Assembly: GCF_029227915.1 (NCBI RefSeq)
Contig: NC_079875.1
Location: forward strand, 17,477,001-17,541,000
DNA length: 64,000 nucleotides
Source of the DNA: Hydractinia symbiolongicarpus
Lineage: Eukaryota; Cnidaria; Hydrozoa; Anthoathecata; Hydractiniidae
Direction of reading: 5' to 3'
The notes beneath the pieces are model-generated. The model was not told the origin of the DNA. It saw nothing but the letters and a program-made list of their open reading frames with translations, and did not search any database. Every line of letters begins with the position of its first letter. The first letter of the stretch is position 1. This document shows, one piece after another, positions 1-12,217 of this stretch. A program made the position numbers and the translations under genes.

Positions 1-95
1 CAGATTTGTGAACATAAAAGGCGGAGGGATCGGTGCAAAGACTCCAAGGGAGGTGAGATTTGTGAACATGAAAGGGTAAAGTATCGCTGCAAAGA

Positions 96-845
96 ATGCA
101 AGGACAGTCAGGTTTTGTGAACCTGAAAAACTTAGGTATCGCTACAAAGACTAGGCAAGGCTCGAACAATAAATGGCAACCTTGGCAATCATGGCAGGGG
201 GGAGCACTAATTAATGCATTAGCCTTCAGTGGTACCAACTTTCTATTCAGTAAAGTCGCAGGAAATGGCGAGGCAGAGCGCAAAAGGTATGACAAGGAGA
301 TGGAGAAACTAAAAAGCGCCTAAGCACAGTGGGTACAAGACCGACAGGCTAAAATCGACTGGTTCAACAAACACCAAGAATTGGAGATGCTAGCTGGGAA
401 GAGCCTTCGGGAGCTGGAAGATGACATGTACAACTACAAAAAGGTTCAAAAATTGTCTGATTATTACACACAAGTATTTTTTACTATATCCCTTTACAAG
501 GCGGGACCTCTTCGATACCCCAAGATTTTTCAATGTAACAATGGCAGTGAATTAAAATCAAGTGTCACAAAACTGCTAGAGGAAAAGGGTGTGTCTATTA
601 AAATGGCTACCACCAAGAACCATCATACGTTCACGGCTTTTTAGAAAGCCAAAAAAAGGTACTAGCGGAAAGACCCTTTAAGCCTCAAGATGTGCAAGAG
701 TTGGTCTCTAAGGAGACTAGTAGTATATGGGTCAAACACTTGTACACTATCGTAAAAATTCTCAGCAACACCAAGACTGCCATGACTGAAAAATCAATAA
801 AAAAGGCTAAAATGAAAATCAGGAACACAACTGGTAAAAACTGGT
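96..845 (+). pseudogene. Remnant of an integrase-encoding DNA transposon (two fused ORF fragments)
   Basis: Residues from about 200-380 contain an LINALAFSGTNF-type segment followed by a charged ERKRYDKEMEKL helix. About 505-845 encodes an integrase-core segment with RYPKIFQCNNGSELKS (the second acidic motif, D changed to N), then KMATTKNHHTFTAF and LAERPFKPQDVQEL. I recognise these as the two ORFs of the DDE-integrase transposon family seen in many invertebrates (the F54H12.3-like or Polinton-like group); this is from memory, not a search. The copy is dead: an in-frame TAA lies at 321-323, the ORFs are joined by a deletion near 470-505, and the frame shifts near 640. The element is cut by the window start. 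Family is moderately sure, exact superfamily is not. Confidence 0.6.
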
Positions 846-1014
846 AAGAATGGTGACGGAAAGGATGCAAAAAAAGAACCAATAGCTACAGTGTGTATGC
901 CGTATATATAAGAGAGAAGTAACACATTCCAAGGTATTAAAAGATCACAAAATAAAGCCAGTGTTTTAATCTAAAAACACGCTATGTAGAATACTGTCGC
1001 ATCCAAAACACAAC

Positions 1015-1262
1015 ATATGTCTAGAAAGTCAATGTAACACTGTCTACGAAATCCCCTGTAAGGATTGTGAATGCTCAAACGACGTGTTAAGGAGCAAAAA
1101 AGAGCTGTACGCAACGCAGATATAGACAAGAATAAGATTGGGGACCATAGCTGGAAGAATAATCAAATTATTGATTGGACCAATAAAAAGATCATAGACT
1201 AAGAGTCCGGTTGGACAGCCAGAAGAGTGAAAAAACTCATAAATAGCATAAAAAAGAAATGC
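1015..1262 (+). pseudogene. Penelope-like element GIY-YIG fragment (degenerate)
   Basis: The frame reads ESQCNTVYEIPCKDCE and then, after a small deletion and frameshift that removes the YIGKTKR segment, RVKEQKRAVRNADIDKNKIGDHSW. This matches the GIY-YIG nuclease domain of the PLE on the minus strand at 35494-36461, which reads CNVVYEIPCKDCDAVYIGKT and then RVQEHMRAVRN. The catalytic GIY-YIG core is missing, so it cannot be active. It is a short 3' fragment; no reverse transcriptase motif is seen upstream. Confidence 0.65.
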
Positions 1263-1611
1263 TCATATTAATACTACTGCCTATGAACTTCCAAAAATAT
1301 AGTTACCTGCACGTAGGAAAGAGAATATTTAGAAATAATGCAAATTGATTAAAGGCAAACGTAACAGAAAGCCAACTTTTAGAAAGAGGAACGTAACGTA
1401 AAACGAACTTTTAAAAAAAGGAAGGATCTTGATCAATTTATTGCTTCCATCTTGGTCAGTAAAAAGGTAATTACTTTAATTGCTTTAATTTAAAATCGCT
1501 TGTCCATGACATGATACTATCTATATTAATCAGTAACAGCCGTTTCGTAGTCCTTTTAAAAATATATATCAGTTCAAAATGGCTGATATGCCTGTTGTGT
1601 GTCAACAACAA

Positions 1612-1724
1612 AAAAATATTTTAATCCCCGTATACGTCTGTCCGTCCGTCTGTCTGTCACTCAAAATGGTAGCTTAGCTGCGACGGGCAAACCCGTGGAT
1701 TTTTCCACGGGCTAACGACCAGTA
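1612..1724 (+). mobile_element. Non-autonomous Helitron-like element, truncated or short copy
   Basis: A (TCTG/TCCG) tetranucleotide tract and CAAAATGGTAGC are followed by the terminal hairpin CCCGTGGATTTTTCCACGGG and then GCTAACGACCAG. Other copies in this window have the same order and end in CTAG about 11 bases after the hairpin, which is the Helitron 3' signature. Here the terminal CTAG has decayed to CCAG. Confidence 0.5.
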
Positions 1725-1744
1725 TATTGAAAATAGGCGTAACA

Positions 1745-4589
1745 AAAATCTTTCCGGTTTATTTATAAAATTTAAAATGAAAAACGACGTAATTCAGTTT
1801 GGATGGTTATGGATCGATATCACAGTTGTAACCGAGACTTTCTGAAAGTAAAAGAAGTTTAAAATGTATAGTGGCTATAACAGGAATTAATTACTAAACT
1901 TTAGAGTCCATATTAGGGAGCGATAAGCAGGGAGATGAAATCGTATGACATTTTTACAAATTACAAAATGCCTTCCCCGCCACCCCACCCCTCGTCTCTA
2001 CAACGTAAACATTTCCTACAACGGGAGTGGCGTGGAAACACATTTTTATTAAAGCTCATTAATGGTTTTTTTGGTTTTGTCTGTGTTTTTTATACCTAAG
2101 TATTTATATTATTTAAAATATAAATATAAAAGTAGTTGATACATTTTTTATGTTTGGGTAAATACAAAAATCATATTTAACCTAATTTTTCACCCACTTT
2201 AAAATATGCATTTTATGACGTCATTAGCAAAAACAACCAAGTTGTTGCTTAAGGTCTGGCAAAACGTTGGGGCCCAGCATGAATAGGGCTTTAACCCTGA
2301 AATCTTTAAAGGAAAGTAAATAGATAAATTGCAATACCGACCTAAGTAATATTCATATTTTGATTTTCATGTTTTTTACATGGCAGCCTTGTCAAAATTC
2401 ATCACGGCTTACCAGACTGAACTCTTCTCGGGCTATCATTATCCATGTAATACCGACTTCAAAACCATCCTAGGAAAGCGGACTAAAATTTCGTTTCCTC
2501 TAACCGAATTGCCGAAAAGAATGAACATACATTGTTATCAAAACTTGGATTGAGGTTTATTTTAGGAAATATAAACAGTATTCTTAACGTGAGTAATAGG
2601 TGTTTTGTGTATCCTGAAGAATAAAAACAAGATTCTTTAAAAATTTAGAAATTTTTGATAAAGAGCTTTTTATCTTTTATAACCAACAAAAATATAATTG
2701 TCAACAGAGAATGATAGTAAAACAACAAAATTGATTGGAAGAACTAACAATACGCGATGACGATGAGAGGACGACAACAACGATGACGGTGACGATGACA
2801 AAGCCGATGATAATACCGATGACGACTAAAACAGCAACGATACGCCTAAAATAATAATAATCAACACAGCACTAGTAGCAGAAACAGAAGTAATAGTGGA
2901 ATGGCATGTGGAGAAATCCACTTTATTAGGACAGAAAACCTTTACAGGGATGACATGATCAGTTTGGTAATCTTCTACCTCTATTATCTGGAGCTTGAAA
3001 TGCTGATCAGAAAAATGTATAAGGTTATGCGTTTCAAAAAACCGATTTTAAAAAAGCAGGGTTGCAGATGATCAACCGTGTGTTCCGAAATGGGTGCGTT
3101 GACCCAAATTAACCAAATGCACTTCCATTTTGTCTCCCGTTACTAACACTTTGAAACGTAAATTTTTCGTTACCACTTCTAAGTTATTTAGCTTAAAGAT
3201 AATTAACTCCTATATATGTGTGGCACTCGAGGGCTAAATATGCTGATAACAGCAGCAAATATCTGAGAATCATAAGGCAGAACCACATTTTTTCAAAATT
3301 ACCCAGGGTTCCTCAACGCTGTCCAGCATTTTGGCTAGCGCTGAAACTTGTGACCGAGACGCGGTTGGAAGCTAAAGGATCGTGGGTTGGAACTAAAGAC
3401 ATGCCATGAATAGTACAAGGGAAAGAAGAGAAATTCTTAAATAATTTTTTTTCATAGGATTTACAAGAATTTGAGGTACCCCACAATGAGAAGTAAAGAA
3501 CAGAAACGCTTTCCGATGTCTGATGATGAGGGATGGTCACATCTGGATAATATTTATTTTGTGATTTTAAGCTACCTAGCCAGTATCATGCCAGCACTCC
3601 AGGGCACATTTGTTATTAAATAATTAAGTGATAAAGTACAAGAGCTAAATATATTATTTTTATGTAGCTAACTGCACAAAAGATTTTTCAAGGCATTCTG
3701 TCATTTTAAATAATAATAGCTAGCTACTTATTTGGACCTCCCATAACAGTGAACAGTCAAGAATTGAGTATATAGCTAGTTAGGTATGCAAGGCATTGCA
3801 TGTTGGTAAACATGTTTTCACGACAAACTGAAACCTATATTTCATAAATAAATTTCTGCATATGCTCAGGTTTCTTTTATCGAACGGGAACCTATTTTTC
3901 ATAAATGATTTGGTAGATTTTCAGGTTTATTTTATGAAATAACAAGATTTTGGAAAGTATAGCCAGAAGTAATATTCACTTGAAGCGGGTAGACCTAAAG
4001 TCTCCAGGTTAAGACTTAATAAGCCTAAACTGTTTCACACGGAGGACACTTAGTGTAATGTGTTACAAATCCAGTGGAGCACTTATAGCATTAAAGGCAG
4101 AATATCTTTTTCAAAAACCAACATTCACAGGAATAATGATAAAGATAATGCCTATTGTTACTTCTGCAAAGCAAATACAGTTGTTTAGCATTTTTCATTT
4201 TGCATAAAAAGTTCCTGTGGATATTCAAAAAACTGAGTATTAAGTAATAAATGCTAGTTTAATCCTAAATCTAACTATAGGGTAGCTAAGCTACCTGTAA
4301 GAACAACATCAAACGACAACGAGGCTGTTCTCTTTTGTAAACAAACCCAGTGGTATTTTTGTAATTAGTACCAATTTTTAAGTGTGCATTTCTTGCGCTT
4401 ATGAGTGTAACCAAAGTGCCCTGTACGTAAATCCTAAAAATTTATGTCATTGGCTCACTCACGAATGACACCACGTAACAAAGGAAAAACCATGCTTTGC
4501 TATTTCCCGTAACCCATACTGAGATTTGGTTGTGATGTATATCAGAATTAATTGTCTTTAAAACAAAATACACTGCAGTAAGCTTAACT
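1745..4589. other. No recognisable gene or element
   Basis: AT-rich intergenic sequence. A GAC/GATGAC-rich simple-sequence stretch lies near 2755-2850. I see no open frame with recognisable motifs, no RNA gene and no terminal repeats. Short open frames here look random. Confidence 0.5.
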
Positions 4590-4753
4590 ATTTCCATTTA
4601 ATGTAATTGACATCGCTTTAAAAAAACGAGACATAAAAACACTACGAAAGTAAATAAATTAATTCTCCATAGTAATAACAATACGTTTCACCATGTTATC
4701 AAAAAAGCAGTTAAAGTAGTAAATATGGTTTTTAGTGAATCATGATAAAAACT

Positions 4754-4839
4754 CAAACTCGTCCCCAGTGCCTTTTGTCTCTTTTTTGTCTCGCCGTTCA
4801 GTAAAAGGAAAGAGACAAAAGGCACTGGGGACGAGTTTG
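4754..4839. repeat. Perfect 31-bp inverted repeat with 24-nt loop
   Basis: Left arm 4754-4784 and right arm 4809-4839 are exact reverse complements (core CCCCAGTGCCTTTTGTCTCT). The hairpin is absent at the matching place in block B (about 23310), so it is a small fold-back insertion specific to block A. Confidence 0.8.
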
Positions 4840-5917
4840 GATAGAAACTGAAAACTATAACATAGAGTACACGCGTGCGCATAATTTATGAAAGTATGAA
4901 ATGTTTGAGCGTTTTTGACAAGTAATCGACCTATGTTTACATTGGCAAGGAAGTGTAATTTTTGTCTCTGATTTTTTTCGTTATTTCTTAAACAGGTAGG
5001 ATGAAGTTTTTTTTATGCGCAAAAACGGTTGCTAAATAATGGAATGCAATCACCTATAAGAAGAATAGTCGTTAACCCTCATCGGTATAGGTATGGTATA
5101 GATATAGTATTTAACAGACATGATTATGGAATATGTTGGAGCCATTTTCCGTACGACATGAAGATGTATGATTATTTGTACGTGGTCGTATGTTTTCTGT
5201 TTGGACAAAATACATCCCTTTGCCTCTTGTTTTAGGCCTATATACCAGTATCCCAGATGGTACAAGTCTCGAGGACCTTAGATAGAGGTTGGAACTGCGA
5301 GAATTTAAACTTTCCATAGCCATGACTAAAAATAGCAGGGTGTGTTCTCCAGAAAACTTAACTCGTTCACCCCACTTTAAGCATGCATATTTATGGATTA
5401 GGCTCACCGAGTTTTTAGAAAAGAAAGTAGTTAAATCCATCGTTTGATTACGGTATATAGTCTCACCCTAATCCTAAGTTTTCACACGAAGGTCTTTGGA
5501 CAGTATTACCTTCTTAAATGTTACCGTGAAACTTAAAAATTATATTTTGATACACACTTGGATTGTAAAGATATTGACGGACATCAGTATTTATAATTTA
5601 ATTCCTGTCATCCTTCTGAAAATATTTTGTATTTATAGTCAAGCGTTACCTATTAGGAGAACATGTTCGGATGATACCATATGTAAGAAAATACTGAGCG
5701 AACTGTCTGAATGGTAATTTTAGACCAGGTTATACGAGAGGAGTCATTGAATCGCAGATCAATAGGTTTACGTCTGCTGCTTCTGAGACCTTGGAGGTTA
5801 AAATAGGGTGAAAAACAGGTTGGAGCTTCACTGGTAGTGACTTTCCATCCATTGTTAAGTCGTTTCCATCCATGGTTATGTTGTATCAGTTCCATCAATA
5901 AATCCTCCCTTTATATT

Positions 5918-6349
5918 GATCTTACGGTTAAAAAAGTGTTTACTCCTAACCCTTTTGTATCAGCAGATCTTACGGTTAAAAAAGTGTTTACTCCTAACCC
6001 TTTTGTATCAGCAGATCTTACGGTTAAAAAAGTGTTTACTCCTAACCCTTTTGTATCAGCAGATCTTACGGTTAAAAAAGAGTTTACTCCTAACCCTTTT
6101 GTATCAGCAGATCTTACGGTTAAAAAAGTGTTCACTCCTAACCCTTTTGTATCAGCAGATCTTACGGTTAAAAAAGTGTTTACTCCTAACCCTTTTGTAT
6201 CAGCAGATCTTACGGTTAAAAAAGTGTTCACTCCTAACCCTTTTGTATCAGCAGATCTTACGGTTAAAAAAGTGTTCACTCCTAACCCTTTTGTATCAGC
6301 AGATCTTACGGTTAAAAAAGTGTTTACTCCTAACCCTTTTGTATCAGTC
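5918..6349. repeat. 48-bp minisatellite, nine units
   Basis: Nine head-to-tail units of exactly 48 bp begin GATCTTACGGTTAAAAAAGT and end TTTTGTATCAGCA. They differ at only a few sites (GTGTTTACT / GTGTTCACT, one GAGTTTACT). Because the period is a multiple of 3 and the unit has few stops, long open frames appear on both strands; these are by-products, not evidence of a protein. Block B has one diverged unit at about 24396-24445 (GATCCTGCGGTTAAAATAGT). Confidence 0.95.
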
Positions 6350-6976
6350 TGCAGTGGGAGTAATATTCGTAGTCCTCTTGTTTATGTTACTTTGGCGATA
6401 ATCGCATTTAAGTTTTCTCATTTACCGTTGACGCGCGCTGAGTCTCATGTGGAAATTATAAAGGTAATGTGTACAGAGAGTTTATTTTTTCCGTATCTTG
6501 ATTTAATAATTTTCTCACTGTGTAGTTATAGATTTTCTAAATGTAATTAACATTAATGTTACTTCTTATAACAATATAAATTAACCAGTGCCGAAATCAC
6601 AATTTTATTGTTGTTTACGGCACTGTTTTGCTGTCGTAGTCGATGTGAATTTGCTTTGTTTCAACTTAGAGGTTTTTTCCTCCAAGGTTTTTTATGTACG
6701 CAGGCTTTTTGTGGTTTCTCTGTAGACAATTAAAAATTCATTATATTCCGTGTAGATTAGCCAATCACAGTGGAAGAAAAATTCTACCATATGTTAATAT
6801 AGAAATATGATAGAAAAAAAAACTTGAATTTTTGGCAGGAAAAATTAAAATCGTACCCAGGGACAGTCAACCATTGTAGAAAATTTGACGAACAAGTGTA
6901 TCGTCACCAGAGTGATATTTTGACGTACTTTGTTGCTCATCTTTTTTTTGTTGTATTAATCTTACGTTTGTTCTAA

Positions 6977-7491
6977 TCTATAAACTTAGATGTTAAAATA
7001 ATGTTGACGTGTGGGTAAGTAGGGACCACCATGGATCAATTTAGTAAGCTTCCCAAACCTGGGTCCCCAAATCCGTTTCGGAATGCACGGGTTTATGACG
7101 TCATCAAAAAACCTTTAAACCACAACATTTCCCTAGGGGTTTGTCAATAGTACATGAGCCTATACATTTTCTTGATCAGCGTTTCAAGATCTATAAATGA
7201 AAGCGACGGGTATACAAATTTCACAAGAAAAAATATTTGTTGTTCAAAAGGCACTTTGCTGACATCAGCAAAATTTTTAAACCCTTATATCCCATAAACC
7301 ATTCATCAAAAGCACGTAAATACATACATTTTCTTGATCAGCGCTTTAAGCTCTACACAATAGAGGCAACGTAAAAACAAAGTTCTAATTTTTTTTGCCG
7401 ACGAGTTGCTGACATCATCAAAACCCATATGACGTTTATTTTTCAATTTTATCCTGTATCAGTGGATTTTTCCACGGGCTTTATCGACTAG
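6977..7491 (+). mobile_element. Non-autonomous Helitron with defined ends and an empty site in block B
   Basis: The element begins TCTATAAACTTAG at 6977 and ends with the hairpin GTGGATTTTTCCAC, then GGGCTTTATCGA and CTAG at 7488-7491. It is flanked by A on the left and T on the right, with no target duplication. Block B reads straight across the site (GTTCTAA then TTACAATTAATGC, about 25095-25115), matching block A's left flank GTTCTAA and right flank TTGCTATTAATAC. These are the textbook Helitron properties: 5' TC, 3' hairpin plus CTRR, A-T insertion. No Rep-helicase is encoded. Confidence 0.8.
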
Positions 7492-8277
7492 TTGCTATTA
7501 ATACTTTATTTATTAGTTTCGATGACATGTTTCCTGTAACTAGTTCAGCAAAAAGGTCAAAGCCATTTTTTTTAATTTGTGGCAAAGGGACCTTTAAATG
7601 CCCTCTTTGTTTCCAAACATCTTAATGCTTTTAAAACCTATTGAATTTTTTTTAATTCCTCCATTCGTTGCCAGAGTTATTTTTTGTTAATTTGGTTTCT
7701 GTCTAGATTTTTTTACCAGAATGCCAAAACGTAGCTATAAATGAAAGCGACGGGTATACAAATTTCACAAGAAAAAATATTTGTTGTTCAAAAGGCACTT
7801 TGCTGACATCAGCAAAATTTTTAAACCCTTATATCCCATAAACCATTCATCAAAAGCACGTAAATACATACATTTTCTTGATCAGCGCTTTAAGCTCTAC
7901 ACAATAGAGGCAACGTAAAAACAAAGTTCTAATTTTTTTTGCCGACGAGTTGCTGACATCATCAAAACCCATATGACGTTTATTTTTCAATTTTATCCTG
8001 TATCAGTGGATTTTTCCACGGGCTTTATCGACTAGTTGCTATTAATACTTTATTTATTAGTTTCGATGACATGTTTCCTGTAACTAGTTCAGCAAAAAGG
8101 TCAAAGCCATTTTTTTTAATTTGTGGCAAGGGACCTTTAAATGCCCTCTTTGTTTCCAAACATCTTAATGCTTTTAAAACCTATTGAATTTTTTTTAATT
8201 CCTCCATTCGTTGCCAGAGTTATTTTTTGTTAATTTGGTTTCTGTCTAGATTTTTTTACCAGAATGCCAAAACGTAG
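7191..8277. repeat. 544-bp tandem duplication
   Basis: The 544 bp from CTATAAATGAAAGCGACGGG (7191) to GCCAAAACGTAG (7734) is repeated directly from 7735 to about 8277. I see only one difference, a missing A (GGCAAAGGGA versus GGCAAGGGA). The unit spans the 3' part of the Helitron plus host flank, so it arose after the Helitron insertion, and recently. Confidence 0.95.
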
Positions 8278-8719
8278 CTTTTGAAACACGACAATACGAA
8301 AAAAGGTTTTTTTATATACTCTGGAGAAAGAAAGTTACCCCTAATATATTTCATTGAAATAAAGGAATCCCTACTTTATACAACATGTAAGTATGCCAAA
8401 TATCAACTTGGCAGGAAAAAAACGCTGATGTCAGCAGTTTTTTGAGATATGCTTTCTTACCATATGGAACTTTGCCCGAAGCCGGTCTTCGTACAAAAAT
8501 GAAATCTAAAACAGTCCTATTAAAGATTACACATTTCCCTGGGCCCTGTGGCACACGATGGCCTCTATGGCTTACTTCACTCCTTAAGAAGACTTTTAGA
8601 ATTTTTAAACAACATCTTCTCATTCTTAAGATATTTCAGATTTAAATATTAGTAGTAAGAAAACTTCTAATGACAATAAAATTTAAAATAAATAAAATAA
8701 AAGTTAAAAAACAAATATA

Positions 8720-9140
8720 TATACATTTAAGAACAGACGTTACTGAATATAATCGCAGGCAAAGTTAGAAGTTTTAACGACAGAATTAAACAAATGGGAA
8801 ATAAGCAAAAAGAATTTGAAATAGCGATTGAGGAATAAGTTACGCAAGGGTTAATAAATGAAAAATTGAAGGGTCTGGATAAAGAAGTGAAAAAAGAAAT
8901 TAAAAGGGGCATACAAGATAATAACAGACTATGAACATTAATAACTAAATTGCGGAACTAAAAATACAAACTTTTAACATTAAAAAATGCTAACAGATTA
9001 AAAGATACGAACATTTATGCTATCAGGGATTTTTCGGATGGAACAAACAAAACCAAAGAACTGCAATGGCAGATAAAAAAAGACAGGGAAATTTTGATAT
9101 ACTCGCGAATTATTTATGATTAATTAATCACAAGAGAATT
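8720..9140 (+). pseudogene. LINE ORF1-like remnant (coiled-coil region), block A
   Basis: With one in-frame stop, the frame reads FNDRIKQMGNKQKEFEIAIEE, then LINEKLKGLDKEVKKEIK, then NANRLKDTNIYAI: a lysine/glutamate-rich helical segment followed by a conserved-looking motif. Block B has the same at about 25920-26310. Position just upstream of the endonuclease remnant fits ORF1 of a CR1/Jockey-type LINE. Identification is by context. Confidence 0.45.
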
Positions 9141-9169
9141 TAATTAGAAAAACACAGGTGGCCACTAAC

Positions 9170-10290
9170 TCTCTATTTTATTTTTATCTTTTTGATATAT
9201 TTAACTTTAACGTAACATTAAACGATATCAATTATCCAGACTTGATTTTTTTTCAAAATCTGAAAATTGAAACTAATGAAATTTTTTCAATTAAAGCAAA
9301 ACTCATTTTTCAAAATGTGATAACAAAATTTCAGTGCTTAGCATTAACACAAGGACTACGAAAACTTTAAAACAATGTTAAAGGAATCCATTGTAGAAAT
9401 TCAATTTTAAAAATTCCGGGTTATAATTCAACACATCAACCATGTTCAGAGAATAGCACTGATGGTGGTACATATCTCTTTATACCCAACTCTATTTATT
9501 ACAAATTAAGAAGAACCTTTAGTATAAATAATGCGCATTGTGAATCGTTAACCGTTGAAATTTTAAATCAAAACACCAGAAATATAATTGTAATTGTTAT
9601 GTATAGAAAACCTGCCGAGATCTTAAAAGAATTTAAAAAACATTTTCAATCACACCTAACTAAGTTAGATCAATTAAATAAGCATATTTACATTGCCGGA
9701 GATCTTAAAAGAATTTAAAAAACATTTTCAATCACACCTAACTAAGTTAGATCAATTAAATAAGCATATTTACATTGCCGGAGATCTAAATCTAAATTTT
9801 CTTAATCAAACATCAAGTAATGAACTAGAAAACTTTATAGATACCCTCCTACAACATTATCCTATTACAACAATTACAAAAGAAACGAGAGTGACCTTGA
9901 CAACTGCTACCATAACTTGATAACACAATCACAAGTAATTTTCATAGCAACAATTATAAACTTGGAATGATTAAAAACTGATGTGTTTCATCATTTCTTA
10001 TTCTTTTTCCTTTCTGACAAGTTACTCCCTGATAATTAAGCTACCCCAATCATTTATAGGCGAGAAATCATTGAATGTTCCACAGAAAAGTTTCAACAAT
10101 TTCTTTCAGAAGCCAACTGGGATAAGAAGACATTCCCTAAGAAAAAAACCAGTACTTTAGAAAACCCATGGATTACTGAACGACGCATTAAATCATCTAA
10201 AAAGAAGCAACAACTATATGAACCTGTTTAGAAAAAAATAACTCACTCAAATAAAAACGAATACCCTTAAAATTACACAGTAATTTTAAG
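9170..10290 (+). pseudogene. LINE ORF2 apurinic endonuclease domain remnant, block A
   Basis: Across frameshifts the remnant reads, in order, a YNSTHQP-like segment, GGTYLFIPNSIYYKLR, CESLTVEILNQNTRNIIV, VMYRKPAEIL, HIYIAGDLNLNFLNQ and, later, ENPWITERRIKSSKKKQQLYE. This is the order of an AP-endonuclease (EEP) domain of CR1-like LINEs, where the GDLNLN motif carries catalytic Asp and Asn. Many stops and an 82-bp duplication break it. No reverse transcriptase palm is seen downstream. Confidence 0.65.
9619..9782. repeat. 82-bp perfect tandem duplication inside the LINE endonuclease
   Basis: 9619-9700 and 9701-9782 are identical (start GATCTTAAAAGAATTTAAAA, end CATTTACATTGCCGGA). The length is not a multiple of 3, so it shifts the frame. 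Block B at about 28390-28475 has a single copy. Confidence 0.95.
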
Positions 10291-10919
10291 CGTATATAGA
10301 ATGGGCTACAGAAGGTTTCGAGTTTGTTTATCAGTTCTCCGAATATATGACTTCAGCTAGTGCTCTGCCTCTGAGAAAAAGAATTATACTCACATTGACA
10401 GCATCGATATGCGGTTTTTTGGGACGTATTGCCTCTGTTACGGCTACAATCGTAGTCACATTATGTTGGGACATGACAACGAGTTTCAAAGTTCGCCACC
10501 ACAAGTAATTGCGTAGGCTCATTCTATATTAGATTCACACATTTTGAGCTTGTGAAGGTTCACTTGTCAATGTTTAGAGTGGACTTAGGTAATTTGGCAA
10601 ATACGAAGTTCTTAAAATGTACTAATTGTTGCTGACGTCAGCAAGGCAATTAATCACGAATTTCAGGGATTTCGTGGTCTCTGACGTGAATTATTTCGGT
10701 GTGTAGGCGTGCTAAAGAATGTGACTAGCAACTTTTTAACGCTCTCCACCAGTCGTACTTGTGTGCAAAAGTAGCGACTTTGCAGCTTTCCGGCTGCATA
10801 ATATTGACTATTTGACTCTTTTCTCCATATTGGGATAATGAGTAAAAAACTGCCTTAATCCCAATATTTTTGTCTGCGATTGCAGAATTATAACAATTAG
10901 TCTCTGAATTAGTATTTGA

Positions 10920-11190
10920 ACTAAAAATACCCAAATGTATTGTCCCCAAGTAGCTAGAAAAACACCATTAGAAGTATTTGACCATAAAATACCTTAAAGT
11001 GTTGTCTCTTAGTAGCTAGAAAAACTCCATTAAAAGCATTTGAACTAAAAATACCCCAAATTATGATTTTCAGGTAGCTAGAAAAACGCCATGAAACGTT
11101 CTTGAAATAAAAATACCCAAATGTATGGTCTCCAAGTAGCTAGAAAAACACCATGAGAAGTACTTGAAAGAAAAATACCCTAAATGAATC
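10920..11190. repeat. 62-bp minisatellite, four units
   Basis: TAGCTAGAAAAAC recurs at 10951, 11013, 11075 and 11137, an exact 62-bp period. Each unit also carries AAAATACCC(A/T)AA. Units are diverged by several substitutions. Block B has one unit (about 29135-29190). Confidence 0.9.
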
Positions 11191-12217
11191 TTTTATTAAA
11201 AATTCTTCTCCATGGACTTAAGTAACAGAGAAGTAGATTTACCTCTAAAAATGTCTTTTATAGGGGAACTGTTAATGTCTGCAGATTTCTGCATATAATC
11301 CCACAACAGATACATAAGGCAAATTGGTTAAAGCTTACCTCTCACTTCAAAAAAAGTTGATCTTATTCTGTTTATACTATAAATTATTGTAAAATGTGTT
11401 GTTTTTGCCCTGCCTTTGTACAATAAGATTAATAGAAGTAGCGCTGGAAAGGATTCCTTTGCCAGTCTTCCAACAGGCAAGAAACAGCGAGCTACGTGTA
11501 CTCGCTTAACAGCGTCAATACCCTTTCAATGTCGCGTTTTAATTACCAGAATGTTTGATCAACACTGGCAAAAAAGGCTTTGACAATTCTTAAGATCTGT
11601 TCACTTGTCTTTGCATAAGACCATGTGCAAATTCTGGTATAGGTGCTCGCTCTTCTTTTAAATAAATAAAAAGGCATTTATTTACAATCGGGACATGAGA
11701 TGGCGACTGGCACGAAACTTCTTCTTCAGGTAATACAACCTTAACAACGAATATCTTGCGAAAAAAACAAAATAAGTATAAAGGAATATTTTGAGTTCAT
11801 ATTCGATTACTTTTTTTAAATGTGGGAGGTAAGCTTTAAAGCCAGTGAACTTAAATTTATTGATCTTAAGGAATAATAGATTGCAGAAAAACTGGACTTA
11901 ATTTTTTTTTCTAAATATCAACTTTTCATTTTAAAAGAAGTCGGCAACATTGTGAAGATGGATGAAACTAAACAGTAGCAAAAATTTGTAAAATAAGACT
12001 TTGTAGTCTGGTTAAAAATCTCTCTGTTTAGTCATGGGAATAAGAGTAAAGTGAGGATATGTATTTCTGTTTTAAAAATCTTAGGACATAACTGACTCTT
12101 CTTATTTTAAACTTTTACATTCTTTATTCCGTTTAGACCATGAGTAAATAGTTAAAATTTCAGATGATAACACATAAAGTTTGTTATATTCGCCAAGAAA
12201 GCTATCTAAATTCTGTA

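Larger units (their letters stand above)
4590..12095 (+). repeat. Block A: first copy of a large diverged direct segmental repeat
   Basis: Sequence from about 4590 (CCATTTAATGTAATTGACATCG) matches 23001 onward (CCACTTAATGTAATTGACGTCA). The match runs in the same order and orientation through the LINE remnants, up to about 12095, just before the first glycosyltransferase-like gene; in block B it ends near 29575. Landmarks shared by both copies include GGTCGTATGTTTTCTGTTTG / GGTCGTATGTTTTTTGTTTT (5186, 23663), CACACGAAGGTCTTTGGACAGTAT (5481, 23967) and TAAGTAACAGAGAAGTAGATT / TAAGTAACAGACAAGTAGATT (about 11220, 29220). The copies are clearly diverged with many indels, so the duplication is old. 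It could be two insertions of one long composite element or a true segmental duplication. The match to non-transposon-like flank close to the gene at 12.2 kb favours the latter. Confidence 0.75.

Noticed and set aside
5918-6349. Repeat array considered as a CRISPR-like locus
   Set aside because: The units are contiguous with no variable spacers, and the genome is eukaryotic.
5837-6550. Long open frames with 16-residue repeats on both strands
   Set aside because: They are produced by the 48-bp minisatellite, whose period is a multiple of three. Block B has one unit and no comparable protein.
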